NCBI RefSeq assembly: GCF_900103525.1
Contig: NZ_FNHN01000011.1
Location: 1 to 64,000 of the forward strand
Origin: Bacillus sp. OK048
GTDB lineage: Bacteria > Bacillota > Bacilli > Bacillales > Cytobacillaceae
DNA length: 64,000 nt
Direction: 5' to 3'
In this document: positions 9,018 to 17,032 of the stretch, piece by piece
How the letters are laid out: the number at the start of each line of letters is the position of its first letter
Numbering within the stretch: position 1 is the stretch's first letter
Notes under the pieces: model-generated
What the model was told of the DNA's origin: nothing
Databases searched by the model: none
The model's input: the letters and a program-made list of their open reading frames with translations, nothing else
Position numbers and translations under genes: made by a program

Positions 9018-9230
9018 ATCTTAGATGAGTTCGATAGTGCACTAGATGAACAACGGAAGGTAAAAGTGTTTGATTTATATGTGAGCGAACTAAAACGAAA
9101 GCTTATTATTCTTACTCCAAAGTCACATGAAAATACGTATTTGGATCGATTTACAAAAGCATTCGTTGTCCAACATGATCCAACTATTCCTCAAAGTAAA
9201 GTAGTCGGGATAGTCAAAACAATGGTTTAA
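9018..9230 (+). pseudogene. C-terminal remnant of an SMC/SbcC/RecF-like ATPase
   Basis: An open frame without a usable start encodes ILDEFDSALDEQRKVKVFDL, then LKRKLIILTPKSH and FVVQHDPTIPQSKVVGIVK. ILDEFDSALD has the Walker B plus D-loop pattern of SMC/RecN-type ATPases. Nothing matching the N-terminal Walker A or the coiled coil precedes it; fabZ ends 28 bases upstream. It is best read as the 3' stub of a deleted gene. It keeps a good terminator. Confidence 0.6.
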
Positions 9231-9260
9231 GGAATTGAGAAAATTAATAATTGAGTTAAA

Positions 9261-9296
9261 AATGCTGCAGTCTCTATTGGCTGCAGCATTTTTTTC
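9261..9296 (+). terminator. Terminator after the ATPase stub
   Basis: Perfect arms AATGCTGCAG (9261-9270) and CTGCAGCATT (9281-9290), then TTTTTC. Confidence 0.8.
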
Positions 9297-9433
9297 TCAC
9301 CTACAAGTTTTTGCTATAAGATTGCTTTTCCACTAGGTGCCAGATGCCTTGGTATGAAACCTGATACGGATGAATATAATTTAGTCATATTGTAAAACAA
9401 GTTCCTACTTGTGGGATAGGGAGGAAATGAAAT

Positions 9434-9664
9434 TTGGAAAAGTTAAGGTTTAACCAACTAAAGGCTTTTGTAGAACTGGACTATAAGGGTAGACATGATT
9501 TAATTCCACAATTCCATTTCCAAGTAGAAGAGTTAAAATGGTTCATTGAACAAGCCGAAAAAGCTGAGTATTTTGAACGGTCATTAAGGACCATTGCAGA
9601 AGCCATGAATGAAAAGAAATCCATTGAATTGATTGAAATGGCAAGTAAGGCATTAAAAGAGTAA
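9434..9664 (+). CDS. Small acidic helical protein of unknown function
   Basis: 76 aa starting at TTG 9434, after GGGAGG. The composition (KLRFNQLKAFVELDYKGRHD, then FIEQAEKAEYFERSLRTIA) looks like a soluble helical protein with balanced charge. No family was recognised. It is monocistronic. Coding potential is supported by codon use and the ribosome site, but the start is non-ATG. Confidence 0.55.
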   Translation: MEKLRFNQLKAFVELDYKGRHDLIPQFHFQVEELKWFIEQAEKAEYFERSLRTIAEAMNEKKSIELIEMASKALKE

Positions 9665-9723
9665 TGTAAAAATTTCAAATAGCAGGTTGAGAATAGAAAT
9701 TATCAATCTGCTATTTCTGTTGG

Positions 9724-9896
9724 GTTGTTAGATAAACCCCATGATTCGGAAATGAGGAGCATGAGATTAGATGAAGCTGTCCGAATAACCCCCTGATTCG
9801 GACAAGAGGAGAATGAAATCAGATAAAGCTGTCCGAATAACCCCCTGATTCGGACAAGAGGAACATGAAATCAGCGGAAGCTGTCCGAATGCTACT
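9724..9896. repeat. Tandem array of 52-bp hairpin repeats
   Basis: Units begin with GCTGTCCGAAT at 9776, 9828 and 9880, exactly 52 bases apart, and a diverged unit starts near 9724. Each full unit carries a 9-bp inverted repeat, TGTCCGAAT with ATTCGGACA, followed by AGAGGA and ATGAAATCAG. No coding frame crosses the array. The short hairpin core separates it from CRISPR repeats. A second array with the same period is at 41038-41260. Confidence 0.8.
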
Positions 9897-10105
9897 TTGA
9901 TTTAGGCAAATTAAAATAGCAGAAACGAATTCAAGTTCAAATTGATCTGTTATTTTGATTACGAATATTTATGTTATTTGAAGGGCCTAATTTATATTTG
10001 CACCTCAAAAGAGAACACGCTAACTTAAACAAACAGGATCGCTTTTTCTTATAAGTGAGTACATAATTAACTATATATAAAACAAAGGATAATGGGGGGC
10101 TTTGC

Positions 10106-10555
10106 TTGGAAACAATCCACAATATGTTTAACCATTTACATTGGGCGAATTTACGAATTCTTGAAACCTTACAAAACGGTGAAGAGGAGAATAAGCAGGC
10201 AAATAATCTCTTCTCACATATTCTACATGCAGAAAATGTTTGGTTTACAAGATTAATAGGAAAAGATAGTGCACATTTACCAATCTGGGCAGAGGTTAGT
10301 TTAGAATCGTGTATAGAACTGGTTAATCAAAATCATCATAACTATACGGAATTACTTTCAAATTTATCCAATTTGGAGCTTGATCAACTTGTCACATATA
10401 ATAATAGTAAAGGAACAAAGTTTCACCATTCACTAAGAGATATCTTAACCCATGTTGCTCTTCATGGTCAGTACCATCGAGGCCAGATTAACCAACTACT
10501 AAGAGCAGCAGACCTTGAACCTATTAATGTTGATTTTATTACTTTTAGAAGATGA
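10106..10555 (+). CDS. DinB/DfsB-like four-helix protein
   Basis: 149 aa, starting with TTG 10106 after a G-rich ribosome site. DinB-like proteins are metal-binding four-helix bundles, some being thiol transferases. The usual His ligands appear in FSHILHAE near residue 37 and in DILTHVALHGQYHRGQIN near residue 115. A paralogue of identical length lies at 36358-36807; by my ungapped count 96 of 149 residues match, so the two arose by duplication. Substrate unknown. Confidence 0.85.
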   Translation: METIHNMFNHLHWANLRILETLQNGEEENKQANNLFSHILHAENVWFTRLIGKDSAHLPIWAEVSLESCIELVNQNHHNYTELLSNLSNLELDQLVTYNNSKGTKFHHSLRDILTHVALHGQYHRGQINQLLRAADLEPINVDFITFRR

Positions 10556-11125
10556 GATAGTGAAGCTTTGATGAAGTAGATAATCTACCATGTTAAGTGT
10601 TAATCCATTTGAAGAATTAAAAAAGAATTATTCTTGGTTTTTCGAGTGTTGTTAGGATGAATGTCCAAGAACTAACCTGAAATTGAAAAAATCGTTTTAG
10701 AGTGCCAGGCTTACTATTCCAAGTCCTGGCTCTTTCTATTGGCTCCAGTATGGTAATTTTCAAATTGCTCACTATATGTTTCCTCTAGCCGGATCAACAT
10801 TAACCAATTTTCAAGGATTCATACTAGCACTGATTACAGCCAATGAAATGTATCATTCTTGACATATTTATTACCACTGAATGACAAAAAGTGTACCAAA
10901 GAATGACAAACTATTTACCACTTCAAACCGTCTGGTGATAAAAGATAAAAAACATAGTTTTGAGAAATAAAAATGTTAAAGTTGTTATTCAAATTTGATG
11001 ATTTTCAATAAGATCAGTCTTCCGCAAATAGGCCATTTATTTTAATAAGCTGTATATAAAACCACTTTTTTCACATCATCCGCACGTTTTGAGTACACAT
11101 ATCGATAAAAAAGTCAAAAAGCGAC
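10556..11125. other. Gene-poor stretch with decayed sequence
   Basis: No intact gene is visible. A 54-codon open frame without start (about 10697-10861) reads as YGNFQIAHYMFPLAG and so on, and may be a remnant I do not recognise. Around 10875-10910, GAATGACAAA occurs twice close together with GTACC words, reminiscent of multiple terminal repeats of IS21-type elements. That is only a resemblance. Confidence 0.3.
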
Positions 11126-11156
11126 TTGACATTGGAGTCAACTCACATGATATTCT
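11126..11156 (+). promoter_or_regulatory. MerR-type promoter with 19-bp spacer; possibly leaderless start
   Basis: -35 TTGACA (11126-11131) and -10 TATTCT (11151-11156) are separated by 19 bases, the overlong spacer on which MerR-family activators act. A dyad GAGT-CA-ACTC lies in the spacer. Transcription would start at about 11162-11164, essentially on the merR ATG at 11163, and there is no ribosome site before it. A leaderless, self-controlled mRNA is inferred. Confidence 0.6.
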
Positions 11157-11162
11157 GAATTC

Positions 11163-11636
11163 ATGGAAAAACTTTATTCTATACAAGAGGTTTCGCAGAT
11201 ACTGGGGATGTCCAAGGATACACTTCGTTATTATGACCGGATCGGGATCGTCGCGCCGTCCCGGGAACACAATCGGTACCGCAAATATTCGAGGGACGAC
11301 CTAATAGACTTGATGAATATTCAGATCATGCGGTATGCGGACTTTTCTCTTGACGAAATCAAGGGGAAATTAGGTTTCCACAAGATGAAAAATATCGACT
11401 CCACTTACTGCGAAGAAGTTGCTGCGTTCCTCGATGCTAAGAACGTAGAAATGCGCAAGAAGATTACCCATCTGGAAAAGGTCTGTCAGCTGCTCAACAT
11501 AGCAGCCGATACGTTAAGGGACTTTAATAACGAAAGCGACCAACGATTGGCAGAATTCGTCCGCGAGCTTTACAAGGATATCCGAAAGGATGAACTGGAA
11601 ATTTCCGAGGAGGGTTGTGATCAACATCAAGGTTAG
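11163..11636 (+). CDS. MerR family transcriptional regulator
   Basis: 157 aa. The N-terminal winged helix-turn-helix (YSIQEVSQILGMSKDTLRYY, then DRIGIVAP.R..NRYRKYS) is followed by a long dimerisation helix with a C-terminal acidic tail. There is no metal-binding Cys cluster, so a small-molecule or aldehyde type is more likely than a metal sensor. Codon use is more G+C-rich than the surrounding genes, which suggests acquisition from a higher-GC Firmicute. It overlaps the next gene by 20 bases, so both are one operon. Confidence 0.9.
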   Translation: MEKLYSIQEVSQILGMSKDTLRYYDRIGIVAPSREHNRYRKYSRDDLIDLMNIQIMRYADFSLDEIKGKLGFHKMKNIDSTYCEEVAAFLDAKNVEMRKKITHLEKVCQLLNIAADTLRDFNNESDQRLAEFVRELYKDIRKDELEISEEGCDQHQG

Positions 11637-12039
11637 AAATTTTTATTATCTGATTGCAGGAGTTCTTGCGATACTTTTAGCCGTCACGCATGCATGGAAC
11701 GGGCAATCTGCTGTGTTGCCGATGCTCGACATTAGGGCGATGTCCAAGGATACCCAGACGGTATTTACGTATGTTTGGCACATTATAACGGCGGAAAATC
11801 TGGTCTTCGGCATCGCATTCATTTTCATGTCATTCCAAAGTGAGCAATCGAAGACCCTGTTTGCCGCATGGATGATTGCTGCGATCCTGATCGTCCGACT
11901 GATTGTGATTCTTGGTGTAACTGCTATGTTTGACGTTTCTGCTCTTACGAATACTTTTATAGATTCGATTGCCATCGTAATCTATGTCGCCTTGATCATA
12001 CTGGGCACAACTATAAAGAAAAAACAGTCCAGTGGTTAG
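11617..12039 (+). CDS. Four-TM membrane protein coupled to MerR
   Basis: 140 aa from GTG 11617, preceded by GAGGAGGG. It has four TM helices (NFYYLIAGVLAILLAVTHAW first). Its reading frame starts inside the merR 3' end. Family not recognised. The operon suggests the regulator controls this protein, perhaps a small exporter or sensor, but nothing in the sequence fixes the substrate. It shares the higher GC of merR. Confidence 0.7.
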   Translation: MINIKVRNFYYLIAGVLAILLAVTHAWNGQSAVLPMLDIRAMSKDTQTVFTYVWHIITAENLVFGIAFIFMSFQSEQSKTLFAAWMIAAILIVRLIVILGVTAMFDVSALTNTFIDSIAIVIYVALIILGTTIKKKQSSG

Positions 12040-12182
12040 CAGCTACATTAGCAGAGATGTCCGAATTGTCTTCCAACTCCTCAGAATCGCTCAAAGCTAT
12101 ATAGTAAGCAATCTCTGGTCATTCTTGATAAAACAACTTTATGATCCTACTTTTATCGTAGAATAATTCAATTGAATATATT

Positions 12183-12230
12183 AAGAGTGTGTTTTGATCA
12201 ATCTTTTTTAAAAACACACTCTTTCTTTTT
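12183..12230. terminator. Terminator after the MerR operon
   Basis: Arms AAGAGTGTGTTTT (12183-12195) and AAAACACACTCTT (12211-12223) are perfect complements, followed by TCTTTTTG. Confidence 0.75.
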
Positions 12231-12377
12231 GTTCGTTTATCAAGATTAGTATTAATTTGATCAATCATTGCTCCAAAAATACAAAAGTTAGGTGTGCTAA
12301 ATAGCACTTAATATAAGCACAAATCACCTCCTAAAGTGACTGCCGGTTAAAGAAATTTCATAAAAAATAACGCAGGA

Positions 12378-12497
12378 ATGAATTATACAGTACAGCTCTA
12401 TAAAGAGGGAGGTATGACTGTAATTCAAGTTTGTGAAATTACAAATTTGTCGAGGACCTCATTATACAGAAAGCCGTCGGAAGGGAACAAAGAATAA
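12378..12497 (+). pseudogene. C-terminal HTH remnant of a serine recombinase (resolvase/invertase)
   Basis: A 39-residue frame encodes QLYKEGGMTVIQVCEITNLS and then RTSLYRKPSE, the DNA-binding helix-turn-helix typical of the C-terminus of Tn3/Hin-type resolvases. No catalytic domain is found upstream. It is a relic of a mobile element and sits close to the ArdC remnant. Confidence 0.7.
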
Positions 12498-12760
12498 TTC
12501 CTTATACCATTAAAGGGCCATTATCTGGAGTAAGAGTTTGCATAACACGGCACTTTTAATGATTCCCGTAATAACTACTCAGATATGTTGTACCCAATAA
12601 CCTCTCAATGCTGAAATCCCCCTATTTTTCTTGATGATCCCCCTAAACAATTAGACTTAAATGGAATTTTCCTCTATCAATTTGATCAACCATTATTCCA
12701 AAGCAACACTTGCGCAAATTGTCTCTTTAGTTTGCAAATCGTAGAAAACACTTGACAACA

Positions 12761-12972
12761 GAAAAGAAGAGCTGGGATGCAGAAATGGGAGCGGCGATGC
12801 TTTGCGGTGTTGCTGGTAAGTATTGATAATACCACTATTGAAAACAGCGCAAGCTATAGTCATTCATGGATTCGAAATGGAGGATGATAGCTGAATTGTT
12901 GTTTAGGCAGGTGCGCAAGCACAGGATGCAGCTGATTATATCTTAGGAAAGGAAGGATTAGACGAAGAATAA
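12761..12972 (+). pseudogene. Remnant of an ArdC-like antirestriction protein
   Basis: Across changing frames one can read KEEL then AEMGAAMLCGVAG, TIENSASYSHSWI, and AQAQDAADYILGKEGLDEE before TAA 12970-12972. This order matches the C-terminal zincin-like metallopeptidase part of ArdC-type proteins (EELVAE..A..LC..AG, IENSA.Y..SW, QAQKAADYIL), which are carried by plasmids and integrative elements. At least two frame changes show it is dead. It marks a lost conjugative element. Confidence 0.65.
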
Positions 12973-12990
12973 AGAAAAGGTAATACATAA

Positions 12991-13137
12991 AATCACGCAC
13001 AAAAGATTTGGTCGCCTTCTCTTTTGAGAAGGCGGCTGCATTTAACCAATTTAACCGATGAAAGAAGATTATCTAATCTGAACGAACAGGATGTCATTAC
13101 TTGCCCCTATTGCGGGAGCGAAATGATCCGGCTATAA
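12991..13137 (+). other. Hairpin and short zinc-ribbon-like frame at the island's end
   Basis: A 9-bp hairpin CGCCTTCTC-TTTT-GAGAAGGCG lies at 13013-13034. A start-less frame through it ends with ITCPYCGSEMIRL at 13137, a half zinc ribbon. Either the hairpin terminates the ArdC remnant or the frame is a piece of another lost gene. Neither is secure. Confidence 0.35.
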
Positions 13138-13269
13138 ATTAGGAAGACAAATGATGAAAACCGGAACTGACAGAAAATTCGAAAATAACTTTACAACAAA
13201 ACTAAAATATTGTACTGTTGTATAGTCGAGTGTTCAAGTAAACATATATATGGATTCGGAGGTGAAGCG

Positions 13270-13638
13270 TTGAAGCCATCCTTAGATGAAAATCAACCAA
13301 TTTTTCTACAAATTGCACAAATCATATTAGATGAAATCGTGGAAGGGCATTTAAAAGAAGGAGAACAATTGCCCTCTGAGAATGAATTGTCTCGCTTTTA
13401 CAATATTAATCGTGCAACCGTAAGAAAAGGGCTTCAAACTTTAGTTGATGATGTTTTTATTTATAAACAAAGAGGTATCGGAATGTTTGTGAGTGAAGGA
13501 GCTTATCAAAAAATAATAGATGAACGGCAGAAACAATATCGTCAGAATTATATAACCCCTTTATTAGAAGAAGGGGCCCGTATAGGGATGGATGTCCAAA
13601 AGATTATCCAATTAATTAAAAAGGAGGATCAATCATGA
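13270..13638 (+). CDS. GntR family (YtrA-type) transcriptional regulator
   Basis: 122 aa from TTG 13270, 6 bases after GGAGGTG. The upstream frame back to 13210 lacks a ribosome site. The winged HTH (PIFLQIAQIILDEIVEGHLK, then LPSENELSRFYNINRATVRK) is followed by a short C-terminal helical tail, as in YtrA, the repressor of an ABC operon in B. subtilis. Its stop overlaps the ABC gene start (ATGA), so it likely controls its own operon. A weak dyad TTGTAC-TGTT-GTATAG lies about 50 bases upstream and could be its operator. Confidence 0.88.
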   Translation: MKPSLDENQPIFLQIAQIILDEIVEGHLKEGEQLPSENELSRFYNINRATVRKGLQTLVDDVFIYKQRGIGMFVSEGAYQKIIDERQKQYRQNYITPLLEEGARIGMDVQKIIQLIKKEDQS

Positions 13639-14510
13639 TAGAAATCAATCAGGTTCACTTTAGTTATGATTCAAACAGAATATTGCATGACTTTAATTTG
13701 TCAGAGAGCGAGAAAATCATCGTTGGACTTTGGGGGCGAAACGGAACTGGGAAAACAACCTTTATGAAGTTGTTAGCCGGTCATTTTAAACCTAATCAAG
13801 GGGAGATAAACATACAGGGATTTAATCCTTATAACCATGATCGAACAAATAATCATTTATGTTATATGCAAGAAGAGCATCCATTCAGTAAGATTTGGAA
13901 GGTAAAAGATGCGTTACGCTTTGGCGATTATTACAATCCAAATTTTGATATGAATTTTGCTGAAGAGCTTTTAACTGTTTTTAATTTAGATGAAAACAAA
14001 TATGTGAGCAGGCTCTCTAAAGGTATGAAATCAGCACTGCAATTTATTATCGGTATTGCCAGTAATGCTGATATAACAATACTTGACGAACCGACCAATG
14101 GTTTAGATATAGGTATGCGAAAGAAATTTTACAAAGTATTATTGGAAAGTTATGAAGAAAACCCGAGGCTCATTCTTTTATCCTCCCATCATATCGAAGA
14201 AATTCAAACTCTATGTGAAGCGTTGGTAGTGATTCATGATGGTAGAGTATTTCTCCATGAAACAATGGAAACGATGCGGGAAAAAGGCATTTGGTTAAGT
14301 GGAGAGAAGACTTCTTTTTTAAATATCATCCAGTCGCACACTGTGTTGGAGCAACAAGAAATGGGTACGAAAATGAAAGTCATGCTCGATGAACCTTATA
14401 CGAACGAATGGAAGCATTTTGCTCAGACCCATGGCTTATCAATTGAACCAGCCTCCCTACATGATTATTTATTAAATAGAACGGAAGAACGAAATGAGGT
14501 GAACATATGA
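13635..14510 (+). CDS. ABC transporter ATP-binding protein
   Basis: 291 aa. Walker A is GRNGTGKTTFMKLL (about 34-47), the signature is LSKGMKSAL, Walker B is ITILDEPTNGLD and the H-loop is LLSSHHIEE. This is the class of ATPases paired with simple membrane subunits controlled by YtrA-type regulators; such exporters respond to cell-wall antibiotics or peptides in bacilli. Overlaps at both ends (ATGA with gntR and with the membrane gene) mark a coupled three-gene operon. Confidence 0.9.
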   Translation: MIEINQVHFSYDSNRILHDFNLSESEKIIVGLWGRNGTGKTTFMKLLAGHFKPNQGEINIQGFNPYNHDRTNNHLCYMQEEHPFSKIWKVKDALRFGDYYNPNFDMNFAEELLTVFNLDENKYVSRLSKGMKSALQFIIGIASNADITILDEPTNGLDIGMRKKFYKVLLESYEENPRLILLSSHHIEEIQTLCEALVVIHDGRVFLHETMETMREKGIWLSGEKTSFLNIIQSHTVLEQQEMGTKMKVMLDEPYTNEWKHFAQTHGLSIEPASLHDYLLNRTEERNEVNI

Positions 14511-15226
14511 ACTTGAACAGTGGGACATTTAGGATGGTTTATGAAGGGGCACTATTTTTGTTAGGGAAGTTTATTTTCCTATATTTGACAATCCCTTTAC
14601 TTTTGTTATGGCTATTCATTGGATATTTCTTCACCTTGGGAGAAGAAGTTGTAGCCGCCATCTCAGGACCAACCTATTTTTTTATTCCTATGTTTGCAAT
14701 TAGTGGATTCAAAACTATATTCCCAGTAGCAATAGGAATGGGAAGTACAAGGGTTAATTTGTTAAAAACCTTTTATGTGGTGGGTTTAGCAAGTGTTCTG
14801 GTTATCACTTTTATTTTAAACGTCTTTCAATGGGTGCTCTTAACACTTTATGAACGCTGGGACGTAGCGGCTAATATATTGCATCCAGCAACCTTTTTTA
14901 ATCAAGAGTATACCTTCCTATCCTATTATTTAATAGATTTTATGTTAGGTGTTTTTACCTTCTCCTTCGCTTTTCTGTTTTTTACGATATATTATAGACT
15001 TGGATTCAAGAAAAGTGTGATCTGGTTGATGGTGTTAGTGATCATCGGTACGCTATTAAACTACAGTGGTTTGGCCGATTTTTCATTATGGGAATGGTTA
15101 GTGACTCAGAACTTTCATGACATGGTGATATTTTCTTTTGTGATTACTATTAGTCTGATTGCATTGTTCATCACATATCCCATCATGCGAAATGCACCGT
15201 TAACGGCTAAGTCGAAAAAGGATTAG
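14507..15226 (+). CDS. ABC transporter membrane subunit
   Basis: 239 aa with about six TM helices and no soluble domain, suited to dimerise with the ATPase upstream, whose stop it overlaps. No conserved permease loop was recognised, so the substrate is unknown. It is the last gene of the operon. Confidence 0.75.
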   Translation: MNLNSGTFRMVYEGALFLLGKFIFLYLTIPLLLLWLFIGYFFTLGEEVVAAISGPTYFFIPMFAISGFKTIFPVAIGMGSTRVNLLKTFYVVGLASVLVITFILNVFQWVLLTLYERWDVAANILHPATFFNQEYTFLSYYLIDFMLGVFTFSFAFLFFTIYYRLGFKKSVIWLMVLVIIGTLLNYSGLADFSLWEWLVTQNFHDMVIFSFVITISLIALFITYPIMRNAPLTAKSKKD

Positions 15227-15329
15227 AAAAAAGACTTACAAGAGTAATCAAATTAAAACAGCTTTTTTCCATCATAGGTATTTAATAGATTGCATGTTCC
15301 ACAATCGGGCGCGATTGTTGAAGACCAAT

Positions 15330-15374
15330 AGTCTAATTCCACGGTAAAAATGTAGAGGAATTAGACTTTTTTTA
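15330..15374 (+). terminator. Terminator of the GntR-ABC operon
   Basis: AGTCTAATTCC (15330-15340) pairs with GGAATTAGACT (15357-15367), then TTTTTTTA. It lies about 100 bases after the operon's last stop codon. Confidence 0.8.
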
Positions 15375-15380
15375 TCTCTT

Positions 15381-15413
15381 AAAATTCTTAACGTTGTAAA
15401 TCCATTTTTCTTG
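15381..15413. repeat. 33-bp intergenic repeat, copy 1
   Basis: Starts AAAATTCTTAACGTTGTAAA. It matches 29 of 33 bases with 25780-25812. Both copies lie a few bases after a terminator T-run. Confidence 0.6.
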
Positions 15414-15873
15414 AACTTACTCCATTGGTAAATGCATTGGCAACAAGTGGTAAATCTTGTGACAATCGCTGGTGAAAAACATGGCGGAAGTGGTACATTC
15501 TATGGCCGTAATCAGACTATTTATTACCTACCATGATAAAAACGAAAAATTATAATTACATAATATAACTGCTGTTCTTCCCTAAATACGGATGAAATTA
15601 ATTATCCTTTAAATACTTTAAATGAAAGCGTTTTTAAAGATTCTGAATAGATGTAATTGTTGACTCTATCTGAAAATAATTATACTATTATAGCAATTAA
15701 TCGAGAAGGACAATTCTAGATTCAAATACAACAGTAATGATGCAAAGATTCATATTCAAATGATAATTAATAATCAGGTAAAAATACGATGATTAAAACT
15801 CATTTGCTGAAGAACCTTTCTTTACTTAGATTTAATTGAAATTTAGGAATTATCACCTCAGGAGGATTACACA
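15414..15873. other. Non-coding stretch before the PTS gene
   Basis: A/T-rich, with no convincing coding frame on either strand. Only the AGGAGG site of the next gene (about 15859) is identifiable. Confidence 0.4.
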
Positions 15874-16899
15874 ATGAAACAAGCAACAAAAAAATATTTG
15901 ATTGACCGAATGTATAAAGCTTCACAAGGACTTGCCAATGCCGTTTTAGTTACACTTGGAATTGGTCTCCTAATGGGGTCACTTGGAACTTTTACTGGTT
16001 GGGATGGCTTTACGATAATCGGACTTTCGGCACAGCTCATGTTAGCTCCAGCTCTTGGAGCAGGCATTGCGTACCAGCTTGGAGGTAATACACTAGTCAT
16101 TTTCAGTGCAATGGCTTGTGCTACCGTAGGAGCAAGTGCTGTTCAGATGACTGAAAATGGTGTTACATTAGTAACAGGACAACCATTAAGTGCAGTTATG
16201 GCGGCAGTTGTTGCTACGTGGGTAGGTAAGCGTGTTGCAGGAAAAACGAAACTTGATATGATGGCAATCCCTTTTGCTGCTATTCTTGTAGGAGGTATCG
16301 CTGGTGTATTTTTATCAATGATTACCACTCCGTTACTAGAATGGCTAAGCGCACAAATCGCTGTATCTGTTGCTGGTTCTCCAATTATTGGACCGATGGT
16401 CATAGCTCTTGTTTGGAGTATTTTTCTAATGTCGCCAGCATCTTCTGCCGCCATTGCGATTGCATTACAGCTTGATCCCGTATCAAGTGCTGCTGCTTTA
16501 ATTGGTTGTACAGTCCAATTTGCTGGATTTACCGCAATGTCATTTAAACAAAATGATGCTGGGGCGAACATTGCACAATCCTTAATTACTCCTAAGGTAC
16601 AATTTCCGAACTTAGTCAAAAATCCACGGCTTGCCATTCCGCCGTTTATCGCTGCGGTCATTTGTGCTCCAATTGCAACATTGATTTTTGATTTTCAAGT
16701 TCCTTATAAATTAGCAGGCCTTGGTCTTAATTCATTAATTGCACCTATCAATATTTTAGCTGAACAGGGTGCTATTGTTTTATCCATTTACATCGCTGTT
16801 GGAATCATTCTTCCAATTATCATAACTCTGGCTATTTATCATGGTTTAAAAGTAATTGGCTGGACAAAAGCAGCTGACTTAAAAATGGAATTGCAATAA
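15874..16899 (+). CDS. PTS EIIC-like transporter of the PfoR type
   Basis: 341 aa membrane protein with about ten hydrophobic segments and many small residues (ANAVLVTLGIGLLMGSLGTF). The pattern is that of PTS_EIIC_2/PfoR proteins, named after a clostridial perfringolysin regulator but most likely sugar permease components. No EIIA or EIIB domain is fused or adjacent, so partner proteins must be encoded elsewhere. ATG follows CAGGAGGATTACACA. A single-gene unit with its own terminator. Confidence 0.85.
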   Translation: MKQATKKYLIDRMYKASQGLANAVLVTLGIGLLMGSLGTFTGWDGFTIIGLSAQLMLAPALGAGIAYQLGGNTLVIFSAMACATVGASAVQMTENGVTLVTGQPLSAVMAAVVATWVGKRVAGKTKLDMMAIPFAAILVGGIAGVFLSMITTPLLEWLSAQIAVSVAGSPIIGPMVIALVWSIFLMSPASSAAIAIALQLDPVSSAAALIGCTVQFAGFTAMSFKQNDAGANIAQSLITPKVQFPNLVKNPRLAIPPFIAAVICAPIATLIFDFQVPYKLAGLGLNSLIAPINILAEQGAIVLSIYIAVGIILPIIITLAIYHGLKVIGWTKAADLKMELQ

Positions 16900-16902
16900 A
16901 AT

Positions 16903-16948
16903 AAAACTGGGTGAAAAGGAAGATTCCTTATTCTACCCAGTTTTTTTT
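16903..16948 (+). terminator. Terminator of the PTS gene
   Basis: AAACTGGGT (16904-16912) with ACCCAGTTT (16935-16943) and a run of T. An inner GGAA/TTCC pair extends the stem. Confidence 0.85.
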
Positions 16949-17032
16949 GCCTTATTAACATATTACTATATTAGACAGGTTTACACGGCGCTAAAAAAAG
17001 AAACGAGAAATGAAAATCAACTTCAGGTTCTA

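Noticed and set aside
9724..9896. CRISPR array
   Set aside because: The whole 52-bp unit repeats; there are no unique spacers and no cas genes.
11089..11304. Plus-strand 71-residue frame overlapping merR
   Set aside because: It covers the promoter and the start of a well-supported MerR gene in another frame.
12119..12307. Minus-strand 62-residue frame
   Set aside because: It runs through the terminator hairpin 12183-12230 and has no recognisable protein pattern.
16143..16661. Minus-strand 172-residue frame inside the PTS gene
   Set aside because: Shadow of a membrane-protein gene with biased third bases; no ribosome site.
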